Positions 1 through 6,102 of a stretch of 6,391 nucleotides of DNA are shown here, in pieces (the first letter of the stretch is position 1; each line of letters opens with the position of its first letter). Position numbers and translations under genes: made by a program. The notes beneath the pieces are model-generated. The model was not told the origin of the DNA and made no database searches. It saw only the letters and a program-made list of their open reading frames with translations. The stretch is from Bacteroidota bacterium (GTDB taxonomy: Bacteria; Bacteroidota; Ignavibacteria; Ignavibacteriales; Ignavibacteriaceae): the NCBI GenBank assembly GCA_021796135.1, contig JAJYOQ010000246.1:1-6391 (forward strand), given 5' to 3'.

Positions 1-1
1 T

Positions 2-1396
2 ACCCAGCCACTGCTCTATGAAAAAATTAAAATTCATCCTTCTGTAAGAGAAATTTATTCTAATACTTTAATTAAAAATAAAACTCTTACTCAAGATGAA
101 ATAAATTTATTGAATCAAGCGGCAAATAATTCTTTAAGTGAGGCGTTCGATAAGATAAAAAGGAAAAAATCTTCCTTTAGTGGAGATGTACCGCTCGCAG
201 TTTCAAAGGAAAAAATGGAAGCTGTACCCCACAATAATAAAACAGGAATTTCTGAAAGTATGCTTGAAGAAATTATTAAAGGAATAACAAAAGTCCCTAA
301 AGAATTTTCCGTTCATCCTAAACTGAAAAAATTCCTAGAAAAAAGGCTGGAGCTTTTAGACGGAAGTTCGGATGCCGATTGGGCAACCGCTGAATCAATA
401 GCTTTCGGCAGTTTACTCCTTGAAGGTACTCCTGTAAGACTAAGCGGGCAGGATAGCGTAAGGGGAACTTTCAGTCAACGCCACCTTGCTTTAACTGACA
501 TTCAGACTGGTATAGAATATTTTCCATTAAATCATATAAAACGTGGGCAGGGAAAGCTTGAAGCTCTTGATAGCTTTTTATCCGAAGCCGCTGTGCTAGG
601 CTTCGAGTATGGTTACAGCACTGCCGATCCGTTAGCATTAGTCATGTGGGAAGCACAGTTTGGTGATTTTGCAAATGGTGCACAGGTGATAATTGATAAT
701 TTTATAGTTGTATCTTTTGAAAAATGGAATCTTCCGAATAGCGTGGTAATGTTGCTGCCGCATGGCTTTGAAGGTCAGGGACCTGAGCACTCAAGTGCGC
801 GCTTGGAGAGATATTTAACTCTATGTGCCGAAGACAATATTCAAGTTTGCAATTTAACTTCGCCGGCTCAGTACTTTCATGTTTTGAGGCGACAAATAAA
901 ACAGGCGGTGGGAAAGCCTTTAATTATAATGACGCCAAAAAGTTTATTACGGCTTCCGGAAGCTAAATCGAAAAGGGAAGATTTCATAAATGGAAAATTT
1001 CAGGAGGTCATTGATGATGGAACGGTTAATAAAAATTTAGTAGAGAAAATAATCATTACCAGCGGTAAAGTTTATTATGATCTTATCAAATTCCGTGAAG
1101 AAAATAAAATTACTAATGCAGCAATTGTTCGCGTAGAACAGTATTATCCATATAAATCAAAATTGATAAAAGGAATATTGGCATCCTACCAAAATGCTAA
1201 AAAAGTTACTTGGGTTCAGGAGGAACCAAAAAATATGGGTGCCTGGAATTTCTTAGCCCCAAGATTGGTTGAAGACTTGGCTGAAGGACAAAAATTGAAT
1301 TATGCCGGCAGACCCGAAAGCGCAAGCCCTGCAGTTGGTTCAGCAAAAAAATCAGCAAAGCAGCAGATGGAATTAGTTGCCGAAGCGTTTAAATAA
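2..1396 (+). CDS. sucA: 2-oxoglutarate dehydrogenase E1 component, C-terminal part (5' end outside window)
   Basis: This is the thiamine-diphosphate E1 subunit of the 2-oxoglutarate dehydrogenase complex, which decarboxylates 2-oxoglutarate and passes the succinyl group to the lipoyl E2 in the cytoplasmic TCA cycle. The frame is open from base 2 and already reads family sequence (TQPLLYEKIKIHPSVREIY), so the gene starts left of the window. The TTG at 110 is not a real start. About 464 residues are visible of a protein usually near 900. Seen in order: the end of the ThDP domain, a variable linker, the pyrimidine-binding transketolase-like domain with GQDSVRGTFSQRH (446-484) and WEAQFGDFANGAQVIID, then the C-terminal domain with GQGPEHSSARLERYL (773-817), IMTPKSLLR, SGKVYYDL, QEEPKNMGAW and YAGRPESASPAVG. 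These closely match the well-known E. coli SucA. The end is intact (TAA 1394-1396). No downstream sucB is seen, so E2 is encoded elsewhere. This is ordinary host DNA, visibly less A+T-rich than the genes to the right. Confidence 0.95.
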   Translation, partial: TQPLLYEKIKIHPSVREIYSNTLIKNKTLTQDEINLLNQAANNSLSEAFDKIKRKKSSFSGDVPLAVSKEKMEAVPHNNKTGISESMLEEIIKGITKVPKEFSVHPKLKKFLEKRLELLDGSSDADWATAESIAFGSLLLEGTPVRLSGQDSVRGTFSQRHLALTDIQTGIEYFPLNHIKRGQGKLEALDSFLSEAAVLGFEYGYSTADPLALVMWEAQFGDFANGAQVIIDNFIVVSFEKWNLPNSVVMLLPHGFEGQGPEHSSARLERYLTLCAEDNIQVCNLTSPAQYFHVLRRQIKQAVGKPLIIMTPKSLLRLPEAKSKREDFINGKFQEVIDDGTVNKNLVEKIIITSGKVYYDLIKFREENKITNAAIVRVEQYYPYKSKLIKGILASYQNAKKVTWVQEEPKNMGAWNFLAPRLVEDLAEGQKLNYAGRPESASPAVGSAKKSAKQQMELVAEAFK

Positions 1397-1432
1397 GTCA
1401 CCTTACGCAAAAGGTTATTATTACATATTGAG

Positions 1433-1466
1433 AAACCTCCGAGGTTTTCCTAAACCTCGGAGGTTT
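1433..1466 (+). terminator. strong hairpin after sucA, candidate terminator or REP-like palindrome
   Basis: A perfect 15-bp stem is formed by AAACCTCCGAGGTTT (1433-1447) and AAACCTCGGAGGTTT (1452-1466) around the 4-base loop TCCT. It begins 37 bases after the sucA stop, where a transcription terminator is expected. The 3' side has only four T (1464-1467) before GC, so the U-tract is short. Each arm is also a small inverted repeat (AAACCT/AGGTTT), so the unit could be a dispersed palindromic repeat that serves as the terminator. Confidence 0.6.
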
Positions 1467-1571
1467 TGCAATTCACTTCCATTATATTTGAAATTGTCTG
1501 CGTAACATGAGTTAAATAACTTAAGTTAACCACCGTTAATCCTGCAGATTTATATTGCCCGGAAAAAGCAG

Positions 1572-1634
1572 CCCACGACTTCAAGTCGTGGGTCGTTTAA
1601 CAAAAAGACTTATTTATTAACCGTTTCAACGGTT
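1572..1634. repeat. pair of REP-like palindromes
   Basis: Two hairpins lie 26 bases apart. The first is CCCACGACTT (1572-1581), C, AAGTCGTGGG (1583-1592); in RNA this would be an 8-bp G+C-rich stem with a 5-base loop. The second is AACCGTT (1619-1625), TC, AACGGTT (1628-1634). Neither is followed by a T-run and neither flanks a gene end, so they do not look like simple terminators. The arrangement resembles dispersed REP/BIME elements, which are often mobilised by REP-associated IS200/IS605-type transposases. No transposase is present here, so dispersal in the genome is inferred. Confidence 0.5.
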
Positions 1635-1713
1635 TCTAATACCTAAATAAAAACTATCATGCAACTTGAATAAATAATTTTACTACATTGATATATTATC
1701 AGTTGTTGATTAT

Positions 1714-1742
1714 TTTACAGACAGTAATTTAGAAAGTTTAAT
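1714..1742 (+). promoter_or_regulatory. sigma-70-like promoter for tRNA-Gly
   Basis: TTTACA (1714-1719, five of six to TTGACA) and TTTAAT (1737-1742, five of six to TATAAT) are separated by exactly 17 bp. Transcription would start near 1749, about 10 bases before the mature tRNA 5' end, a short leader typical of tRNA genes. The match is by eye in A+T-rich DNA, so chance is possible, but both boxes, the spacing and the position agree. Confidence 0.5.
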
Positions 1743-1758
1743 TATCCGGTTTAGCGCT

Positions 1759-1831
1759 GCGAGCGTAACTCAGTTGGTAGAGTGTCAGCTTCCCAAGCTG
1801 GATGTCGCGGGTTCGAACCCCGTCGCTCGCT
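1759..1831 (+). tRNA. tRNA-Gly (anticodon CCC)
   Basis: A full cloverleaf can be folded. The acceptor stem is GCGAGCG (1759-1765) with CGCTCGC (1824-1830). The D stem is ACTC/GAGT with loop AGTTGGTA. The anticodon stem is TCAGC/GCTGG with loop TTCCCAA and anticodon CCC at 1792-1794. The variable loop is ATGTC. The T arm is GCGGG/CCCGT around TTCGAAC, including one G-T pair. The discriminator is T1831, usual for bacterial tRNA-Gly. CCA is not encoded (CAA follows), so it would be added after transcription. The tRNA reads GGG codons. The integrase gene directly downstream, on the same strand, makes this the probable attachment gene of an integrative element; the tRNA itself is intact. Confidence 0.96.
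1807..1831 (+). other. candidate attL core in the 3' end of tRNA-Gly
   Basis: Tyrosine recombinases of genomic islands commonly recombine in the 3' half of a tRNA gene, and the element restores that 3' end so that the tRNA stays functional. Here the T arm and 3' acceptor strand are followed about 176 bases later by a same-strand integrase gene, with a clear drop in G+C right after 1831. The exact crossover and the left limit of the core are not visible, because the matching attR copy would lie beyond the window. No second copy of this sequence is present in the window. Confidence 0.45.
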
Positions 1832-1862
1832 CAAGTTTATTCTGCTTTAGTTTCTTTTATTT

Positions 1863-1877
1863 TGCTCTATAAGAGCA
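1863..1877 (+). terminator. small hairpin downstream of tRNA-Gly
   Basis: TGCTCT (1863-1868), loop ATA, AGAGCA (1872-1877), 31 bases after the tRNA end. It could terminate the tRNA transcript or help 3' processing. However, the downstream sequence is AGCTTTCCC rather than a T-run, so termination is doubtful. It could instead be a recombination-protein site at the element's end. Confidence 0.28.
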
Positions 1878-1928
1878 GCTTTCCCATATTTATATACTTA
1901 TCATATTTTAGTTTTCATTATCCCATTG

Positions 1929-1966
1929 TAGTCTGTTTTAGTCTATTCTGTTGCGTATCTGTTGCG
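1929..1966 (+). repeat. phased short direct repeats between tRNA and integrase
   Basis: TAGTCTGT (1929-1936) and TAGTCTAT (1939-1946) start 10 bp apart. TCTGTTGCG occurs perfectly at 1947-1955 and 1958-1966, 11 bp apart. The hexamer TCTGTT is therefore present three times in about 32 bp. Spacing near one helical turn puts the copies on one face of the DNA, as expected for arm-type integrase or excisionase sites, or for an operator controlling the integrase. The cluster lies 42-79 bp ahead of the integrase ATG. Confidence 0.45.
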
Positions 1967-1994
1967 CCCCACCTAATTTATTTTCATTAAATCA

Positions 1995-2000
1995 AAAGGA
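1995..2000 (+). promoter_or_regulatory. ribosome binding site deciding the integrase start
   Basis: AAAGGA ends 7 bases before ATG 2008. It is the only purine-rich Shine-Dalgarno-like sequence near this gene. It favours ATG 2008 over the upstream in-frame TTG at 1951, which has no such site and would translate the direct-repeat region. Confidence 0.5.
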
Positions 2001-2007
2001 TAAATTT

Positions 2008-3093
2008 ATGAATTATATCAAAATCAGAGAACGAAAAAGAACAAACGGAAGAGTTTATTTCTTCCTGGATATTTCCAGAAATGGCGAAAGGAGACAAGAA
2101 GCCACTGGATTATATTACACTCTAAATGCTAAGAATAAGCGTGAAATAAGGCAAAAAGCTGAAGAAAAGCGTTATGAGAGAGAACGAGAGCTGGAAAGCG
2201 GTTACTTTGGAACTTCTAAGATGGATATTGATTTAATCAGGTATTTTGAAGACCATAACAAAAGCAAAGGCTTTGATAAGACCAATAACCCGTATGAGTG
2301 TTCACTTAAAAAGCTAAAGGATTTTGTTGCGCATAAACAATTTAATACTACTTTCGATAGGTTAGAAAACAATTCTAAATTCTTTCAGGAGTTTGCTGAT
2401 TATCTTATTTCTAATTTAAAGTCCCAAAATTCAGCCTGGACTTACTTTGTAAAGTTAAAAGCCGTTTTGAATAATGCTGTAAGAGAGAGAATAATAATTC
2501 ATTCCCCGGCTAGAAATATAAGAATAAAATGGCGTGAAGTTGAAAAGATATATTTAACTATAGAAGAATTAGAACTATTAGCCAATACTCAATGCAGATA
2601 TAATCTAATAAAACTAGCATTCCTTTATTCGTGTTTTACTGGACTTAGACTTTCAGACATCAGGAAACTTCAATGGAAAGATGTAAAACAGGATTCAAAC
2701 GGTATCACCATTTTACATTTTAGACAGAAAAAAACAGGCGGGGTTGAATACTTTCCATTAAATAGTACAGCTATTAATTTAATGAATGCTACTATCGAAA
2801 AACCAAATGTATTTCCACATCCAGAGTCGATTATTTTTCCTTTGCCTTACATTTCGAAAATCGGTAGGGCATTGAATAGCTGGATAAAGAAAGCGAAAAT
2901 AAATAAACACATAACTTTTCATAGTGGCAGGCATACCTATGCAGTTAATTCTATAACTAGTGGAGTGGATATTTTCACAGTCTCAAAATTACTAGGACAT
3001 AGAGATTTGAAGACGACTTTAGTTTATGCAAAAATAGTTGATTCAAAATTAAATGAAGCTGTAAACAAACTACCTAGCATCTCCTTTATCTAA
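2008..3093 (+). CDS. tyrosine recombinase (integrase) of an integrative element
   Basis: This 361-aa site-specific recombinase probably integrates and excises the element at the adjacent tRNA-Gly. Residues 1-70 resemble the arm-type DNA-binding domain of Bacteroidota-type integrases (KIRERKRTNGRVYFFLDI). About 72-175 is a SAM-like core-binding domain. About 180-361 is the catalytic domain, with all expected residues: R214 in TGLRLSD, the beta-hairpin lysine at K241/K242 in RQKKTGG, H305 and R308 in FHSGRH, H331 in LLGHRD, and nucleophile Y340 in TTLVYAKI. Length and completeness are normal, so it should be active. ATG 2008 is chosen over TTG 1951 because of the AAAGGA ribosome site and because the longer form would add a cysteine-rich, unrelated leader. 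Same strand as the tRNA; no obvious terminator follows. A fossil of another recombinase C-terminus lies 57 bases downstream. No excisionase gene is seen. Confidence 0.93.
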   Translation: MNYIKIRERKRTNGRVYFFLDISRNGERRQEATGLYYTLNAKNKREIRQKAEEKRYERERELESGYFGTSKMDIDLIRYFEDHNKSKGFDKTNNPYECSLKKLKDFVAHKQFNTTFDRLENNSKFFQEFADYLISNLKSQNSAWTYFVKLKAVLNNAVRERIIIHSPARNIRIKWREVEKIYLTIEELELLANTQCRYNLIKLAFLYSCFTGLRLSDIRKLQWKDVKQDSNGITILHFRQKKTGGVEYFPLNSTAINLMNATIEKPNVFPHPESIIFPLPYISKIGRALNSWIKKAKINKHITFHSGRHTYAVNSITSGVDIFTVSKLLGHRDLKTTLVYAKIVDSKLNEAVNKLPSISFI

Positions 3094-3150
3094 GTGCTTT
3101 ATTTTATTGCTTACTTTAATTTCTTATTGACTTATATATGCGGTAAGTAA

Positions 3151-3219
3151 GTACATGTTAAAATTATTGATTCAAAAAAAGAAGAAGCAATAAATAAATT
3201 CCCTTTGTTGGAATGTTAA
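3151..3219 (+). pseudogene. fossil C-terminus of a second tyrosine recombinase
   Basis: This stretch reads VHVKIIDSKKEEAINKFP, then a short tail and TAA (3217-3219). It aligns without gaps to the end of the intact integrase, VYAKIVDSKLNEAVNKLP (residues 339-356): 11 of 18 positions are identical and most others conservative. It lies in the same frame as the integrase, 129 bases after the matching codons. The nucleophile Tyr position is now His (CAT 3154-3156, one transition from TAT), and the codon before VH is TAA (3148-3150), so it cannot be translated as part of a recombinase. The DNA differs at many third positions, so it is a diverged homologue's remnant rather than a fresh duplication. 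Nothing upstream of 3151 aligns convincingly. Confidence 0.72.
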
Positions 3220-3347
3220 TTTGCAAATAGCCTTAAGTACATAGAATCTGAATTCCTATAACTCGGATGTTCTGTAGTAATAAAGAGGCAAAGTAATGAA
3301 CAATTTGAACCCTTAGGATAAGTCATAATTCTTTTTTTTGTTTGTAT

Positions 3348-3376
3348 TTGCACTACTTTTGCATAAATTATATAAG
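3348..3376 (+). promoter_or_regulatory. possible promoter of the ATPase operon
   Basis: TATAAG (3371-3376, five of six to TATAAT) lies 17 bp after TTGCAC (3348-3353, only three of six to TTGACA). Overlapping it, TACTTTTG (3354-3361) fits the Bacteroidota -7 consensus TAnnTTTG, but the nearest upstream TTTG (3337-3340) is too close for the usual -33 spacing. Either reading gives a leader of roughly 150-165 bases. Weak evidence in A+T-rich DNA. Confidence 0.28.
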
Positions 3377-3530
3377 AGATATATTTTTTGATTATAAATA
3401 AACTAGGTAATAATATAGATAGCCCTAGCTGGCTAATTAAAAATAATTTCTTATTATTCACTCCATTTATTAAGATGCTCATTATACATAAATGTTAATT
3501 TAATTTGCCTAAAAATATATATAAATAAAT

Positions 3531-5510
3531 ATGCACGGAAAATATAATTTCATAAAACTTCGAAGGGTAATTATTAGAGATTTTTCAATATACAATAAAA
3601 ACAATAAAACATATGTAGTGGATGAAGAAATTAATGATGGAGTTTATTGTCTTGCAGGAGCAAATGGATTAGGCAAGACTACTTTCTTAAATTCTATAAA
3701 CTATGGCTTAACTGGAATTGTTCTAGAACCAAATATAGAAGTTTACTCTCCCGGTGAAATTGAAAACTCTAATAAAGTCTATACCGAAAGATATTTTAAG
3801 GGTAGAATAAACAAAAAAGATGAATCGAAAGCATCAATAGAAATTGTTTTTACCATAAATGATAAGGTTTTTAGAATAATCAGGGGATTCTTTGAACGAA
3901 ATGAACTTCGTCTATTAGAAATATTTAGAATAAATAATAATAAAAATATTCTACTTTTCAAGAAGAAGGACGAAAGTTCCAAAGACTTAAATAACTATTA
4001 TCGAACAATGTTAGCTGCTGAAATTGGATTTGTTAATTTTGATTATTTTGTTTTTTACCAACTCTATATATTGACATTTGATGAAAACCGGAGAATGATA
4101 TTTTGGGATGAAAGAGCTTCTTCGCTTGCTTTATCAATTGCTTTTAGTTCAAAACCTGATGATGCTGAAAAAATTTTAGGGATTATTAGAAGGATGGAAA
4201 GGCATGAATCTAATGCACGAAACGCAAAATGGCAATCTACCCAAGCTAGAAAAAAAATTGAAGAACTCACTAATAAAATAAAAGGCAAAAAACTTCCTGA
4301 TATCGATAAGCTTCAAATTGAATTTAGTAAATATCATAGTAAATTAGAAAATATTGAGAAAACCTTTGAAAATATAAGAATTGAATATGATACTATGTTA
4401 AAAAGACAAAGCGTTCTCAGTTCAGAAATTATGCAACTTAAAGGTGTCCATACAAGACTGTTTTCTCGTTATTCAAAACCTCGATCAAAATTGCTTGATA
4501 ATACAAATATTAGATTATCAATAAAGAATAGTGAGTGTTGTTTGTGCGGTTCAATTGGTTCACATATCGTTGAAACTATTGAAAGGAATGTTTATAAAGA
4601 TAAATGCCCATTATGCAGTACCATTATTAATGAAACAGATAATAAGGAGCAGAACGAATTATTAAAATTGATTAAAAATAATGACGAAAATATAACAGCT
4701 AAATATTTAGAACTGGAACATTTGATTCTAGAAATCGACGGGAAAAAAATTGATCTTGATCGGACTGAAATTGAAGTGACTAAATTGAAAGAGAAACTAG
4801 AAGAGATTACTGAGGATAATCCGGATGTTTCATTTACTGGGACCGGAAAGAAAAATATTGATTCCATGATAGAGCAATATAAAATTCAACAGGACATGGC
4901 AGCAAGAGAAGCCAAAGACGAATATGGCAGCAGAGATAAACTTAAACCAGAATATGAAAAGCTCTTGAAAAGAGTGGAACTTGCATATAAGGAAGCCGAG
5001 ACAATTTTCGTACCCACTTTTAAAATACTGGCAAAGAGTTTTATAGGACTCGATTTAAATATACAACCAAAACGAAAGAATAAGACTCTTAAACTTGTCT
5101 TGGAACTCCAAGACACTGCGAGGACTGAATCATTTCAGTTATCTGAAAGTCAACGTTTCTTTTTAGATATTGCATTAAGAATGTCACTTGCAATATATTT
5201 ATCTGGTAACCAACAAGGGGCAACGATGATGATTGACACACCAGAGGGCTCACTTGATATTGCCTATGAAAGTAGAGTCGGAAATATGTTTGCTGAATTC
5301 GTTACAACTTATAAACAAAACATGTTAATGACTGCAAATATAAATGCTTCACAACTTCTTATTTCATTGGCCGAAAAGTGTGGAAAAAGTAAAATGAAAT
5401 TTAGACGGATGCTAGAATGGACGGATTTATCAGATATTCAAAAAGAAGGAGAGGATTTGTTCAAAAAAGTGTATTCAAATATAGAAATAGCATTAAATAA
5501 AAAGAGATAA
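3531..5510 (+). CDS. SMC/Rad50/DndD-like ABC ATPase with two CxxC motifs, candidate defence ATPase
   Basis: This 659-aa protein has the split-ATPase plan of SMC/Rad50 proteins. Walker A is at 43-51 (GANGLGKTT). A helical, charged coiled-coil-like stretch runs from about 215 to 310. Two CxxC motifs follow at 336-339 (CCLC) and 359-362 (CPLC), then a second helical stretch from about 370 to 490. The C-terminal lobe carries an ABC signature LSESQ (537-541), Walker B MMIDT (566-570) and D-loop SLD (574-576). The four cysteines sit where Rad50 has its hook, so zinc binding and dimerisation at the coil tip are plausible. As in DndD-like ATPases, the residue after the Walker B Asp is Thr (DTPEGSLD), not Glu. 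ATG 3531 is fixed by an in-frame TAA at 3522-3524. There is no Shine-Dalgarno. It heads a tight operon inside a tRNA-associated island. The closest described role is the LmuB/ABC-3C type sensor ATPase; a DndD-like or other repair role cannot be excluded. Confidence 0.85.
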   Translation: MHGKYNFIKLRRVIIRDFSIYNKNNKTYVVDEEINDGVYCLAGANGLGKTTFLNSINYGLTGIVLEPNIEVYSPGEIENSNKVYTERYFKGRINKKDESKASIEIVFTINDKVFRIIRGFFERNELRLLEIFRINNNKNILLFKKKDESSKDLNNYYRTMLAAEIGFVNFDYFVFYQLYILTFDENRRMIFWDERASSLALSIAFSSKPDDAEKILGIIRRMERHESNARNAKWQSTQARKKIEELTNKIKGKKLPDIDKLQIEFSKYHSKLENIEKTFENIRIEYDTMLKRQSVLSSEIMQLKGVHTRLFSRYSKPRSKLLDNTNIRLSIKNSECCLCGSIGSHIVETIERNVYKDKCPLCSTIINETDNKEQNELLKLIKNNDENITAKYLELEHLILEIDGKKIDLDRTEIEVTKLKEKLEEITEDNPDVSFTGTGKKNIDSMIEQYKIQQDMAAREAKDEYGSRDKLKPEYEKLLKRVELAYKEAETIFVPTFKILAKSFIGLDLNIQPKRKNKTLKLVLELQDTARTESFQLSESQRFFLDIALRMSLAIYLSGNQQGATMMIDTPEGSLDIAYESRVGNMFAEFVTTYKQNMLMTANINASQLLISLAEKCGKSKMKFRRMLEWTDLSDIQKEGEDLFKKVYSNIEIALNKKR

Positions 5511-5514
5511 TTAA

Positions 5515-6099
5515 ATGAATGAACAAGTTATACCTGAAGCTTTTTTTGACAGTTTATCTTTAGCACATAAACTTGATAATTTTTTGGATGGATTCAAGTT
5601 AGAAGAGATTCATCTGTTTTCTTATTTTTCATCATTTTTATTTTGTTATGCAGGGAATCCAATTTCCTTGTGGCCACACAGATATACTGCCAATAATGGT
5701 TATCCTTTTTCTGTTTCCATTAACGAGGCAACAATGAGGCATATCCAAAATGGCTTTTTTGAAGATGAAGGTGAATTTTATGCAATTACGGGAAGGGGAA
5801 CCGATGAGTTCAATAAATTCAAGGTGTTGCCTTCATTTAATAAAAGAGAGGAAATATTAAATGCAGCTTGTACCACTAGCATTATGATTCCCTATTCTCA
5901 AACTTTACGAGCATTATTAAATGAACCTGATTTAATTAAAGCAAAAAAACTCGACAACAATGCATGGCTAGATCAAAATAATTTTTATCCGCAATTCAAA
6001 GAAATCAGTGAAGCTGTTGGGATAAAAACTCGGGATTTGATAATTCCTGCAATTACTTGGATCAATTATCTAAACGAAAAATCAAAAATAGAAGAATAA
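5515..6099 (+). CDS. 194-aa winged-helix-like partner protein, candidate middle component of an ABC-3C/Lamassu-like system
   Basis: It starts 4 bases after the ATPase stop, so the two are almost certainly co-transcribed. I do not recognise a specific family with certainty. Residues about 8-45 are hydrophobic and probably helical (FLDGFKLEEIHLFSYF). Residues 63-99 (starting GYPFSVSINEATMRHIQNG, then FF, an acidic turn, YAITGRGTDEF) read like a winged helix-turn-helix: a recognition-type helix, a Gly-Phe-Phe strand, then the LT-x-x-G-like wing. The C-terminal half is mainly helical, with no signal peptide or membrane segment. No nuclease or other enzyme motif is visible. Small proteins of this size next to an SMC-like ATPase are the middle components (LmuC type) of Lamassu/ABC-3C systems; that role is inferred from position, size and the wing motif. 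A plain transcriptional regulator is less likely because it sits inside the operon, after the ATPase. Confidence 0.8.
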   Translation: MNEQVIPEAFFDSLSLAHKLDNFLDGFKLEEIHLFSYFSSFLFCYAGNPISLWPHRYTANNGYPFSVSINEATMRHIQNGFFEDEGEFYAITGRGTDEFNKFKVLPSFNKREEILNAACTTSIMIPYSQTLRALLNEPDLIKAKKLDNNAWLDQNNFYPQFKEISEAVGIKTRDLIIPAITWINYLNEKSKIEE

Positions 6100-6102
6100 T
6101 AT

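Larger units (their letters stand above)
1397..1758. other. non-coding region between sucA and tRNA-Gly
   Basis: No gene can be supported in these 362 bases. They hold the hairpin after sucA, a 12-bp perfect palindrome TAACTTAAGTTA at 1517-1528 with no evident role, the paired REP-like hairpins and the tRNA promoter, each listed separately. The rest is plain A+T-rich sequence with stops in all frames. Confidence 0.7.
3094..3530. other. non-coding region between integrase and ATPase operon
   Basis: These 437 A+T-rich bases hold no intact gene that can be supported. They contain the recombinase fossil (3151-3219), a weak promoter-like sequence (3348-3376) and a small inverted repeat TAGCC/GGCTA (3420-3424 and 3431-3435). 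Stops are frequent on both strands. The 88-codon reverse-strand frame at 3216-3482 has no recognisable motif or ribosome site and partly covers the fossil. The stretch separates the integration module from the cargo operon and probably holds the operon's promoter. Confidence 0.6.

Noticed and set aside
110..1396. TTG at 110 as the start of the dehydrogenase gene
   Set aside because: The frame is open to base 2 and the upstream residues match 2-oxoglutarate dehydrogenase E1, so the gene continues left of the window.
1433..1634. CRISPR array or riboswitch
   Set aside because: The palindromes differ in sequence and spacing and no repeat-spacer pattern exists; there is no gene directly downstream for a riboswitch to control.
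1802..1990. 62-codon forward frame starting inside the tRNA
   Set aside because: Its start lies in the tRNA variable loop, the product is low-complexity and hydrophobic, and it overlaps the tRNA and the repeat region.
1951..2007. N-terminal extension of the integrase from TTG 1951
   Set aside because: It has no ribosome site, codes across the direct repeats and adds a leader unlike the family; ATG 2008 has AAAGGA in front.
3216..3482. 88-codon reverse-strand gene
   Set aside because: No recognisable motif and no ribosome site, low-complexity A+T-rich composition, and it overlaps the recombinase fossil and the likely operon promoter.
3779..5116. Several reverse-strand frames inside the ATPase gene
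   Set aside because: They are serine- and phenylalanine-rich antisense reflections of a strongly supported coding sequence.
3531..5510. True Rad50 (SbcC) DNA-repair protein
   Set aside because: No SbcD/Mre11 nuclease gene is adjacent, the protein is much shorter than usual SbcC, it has two CxxC motifs rather than one, and Walker B lacks the usual Glu.
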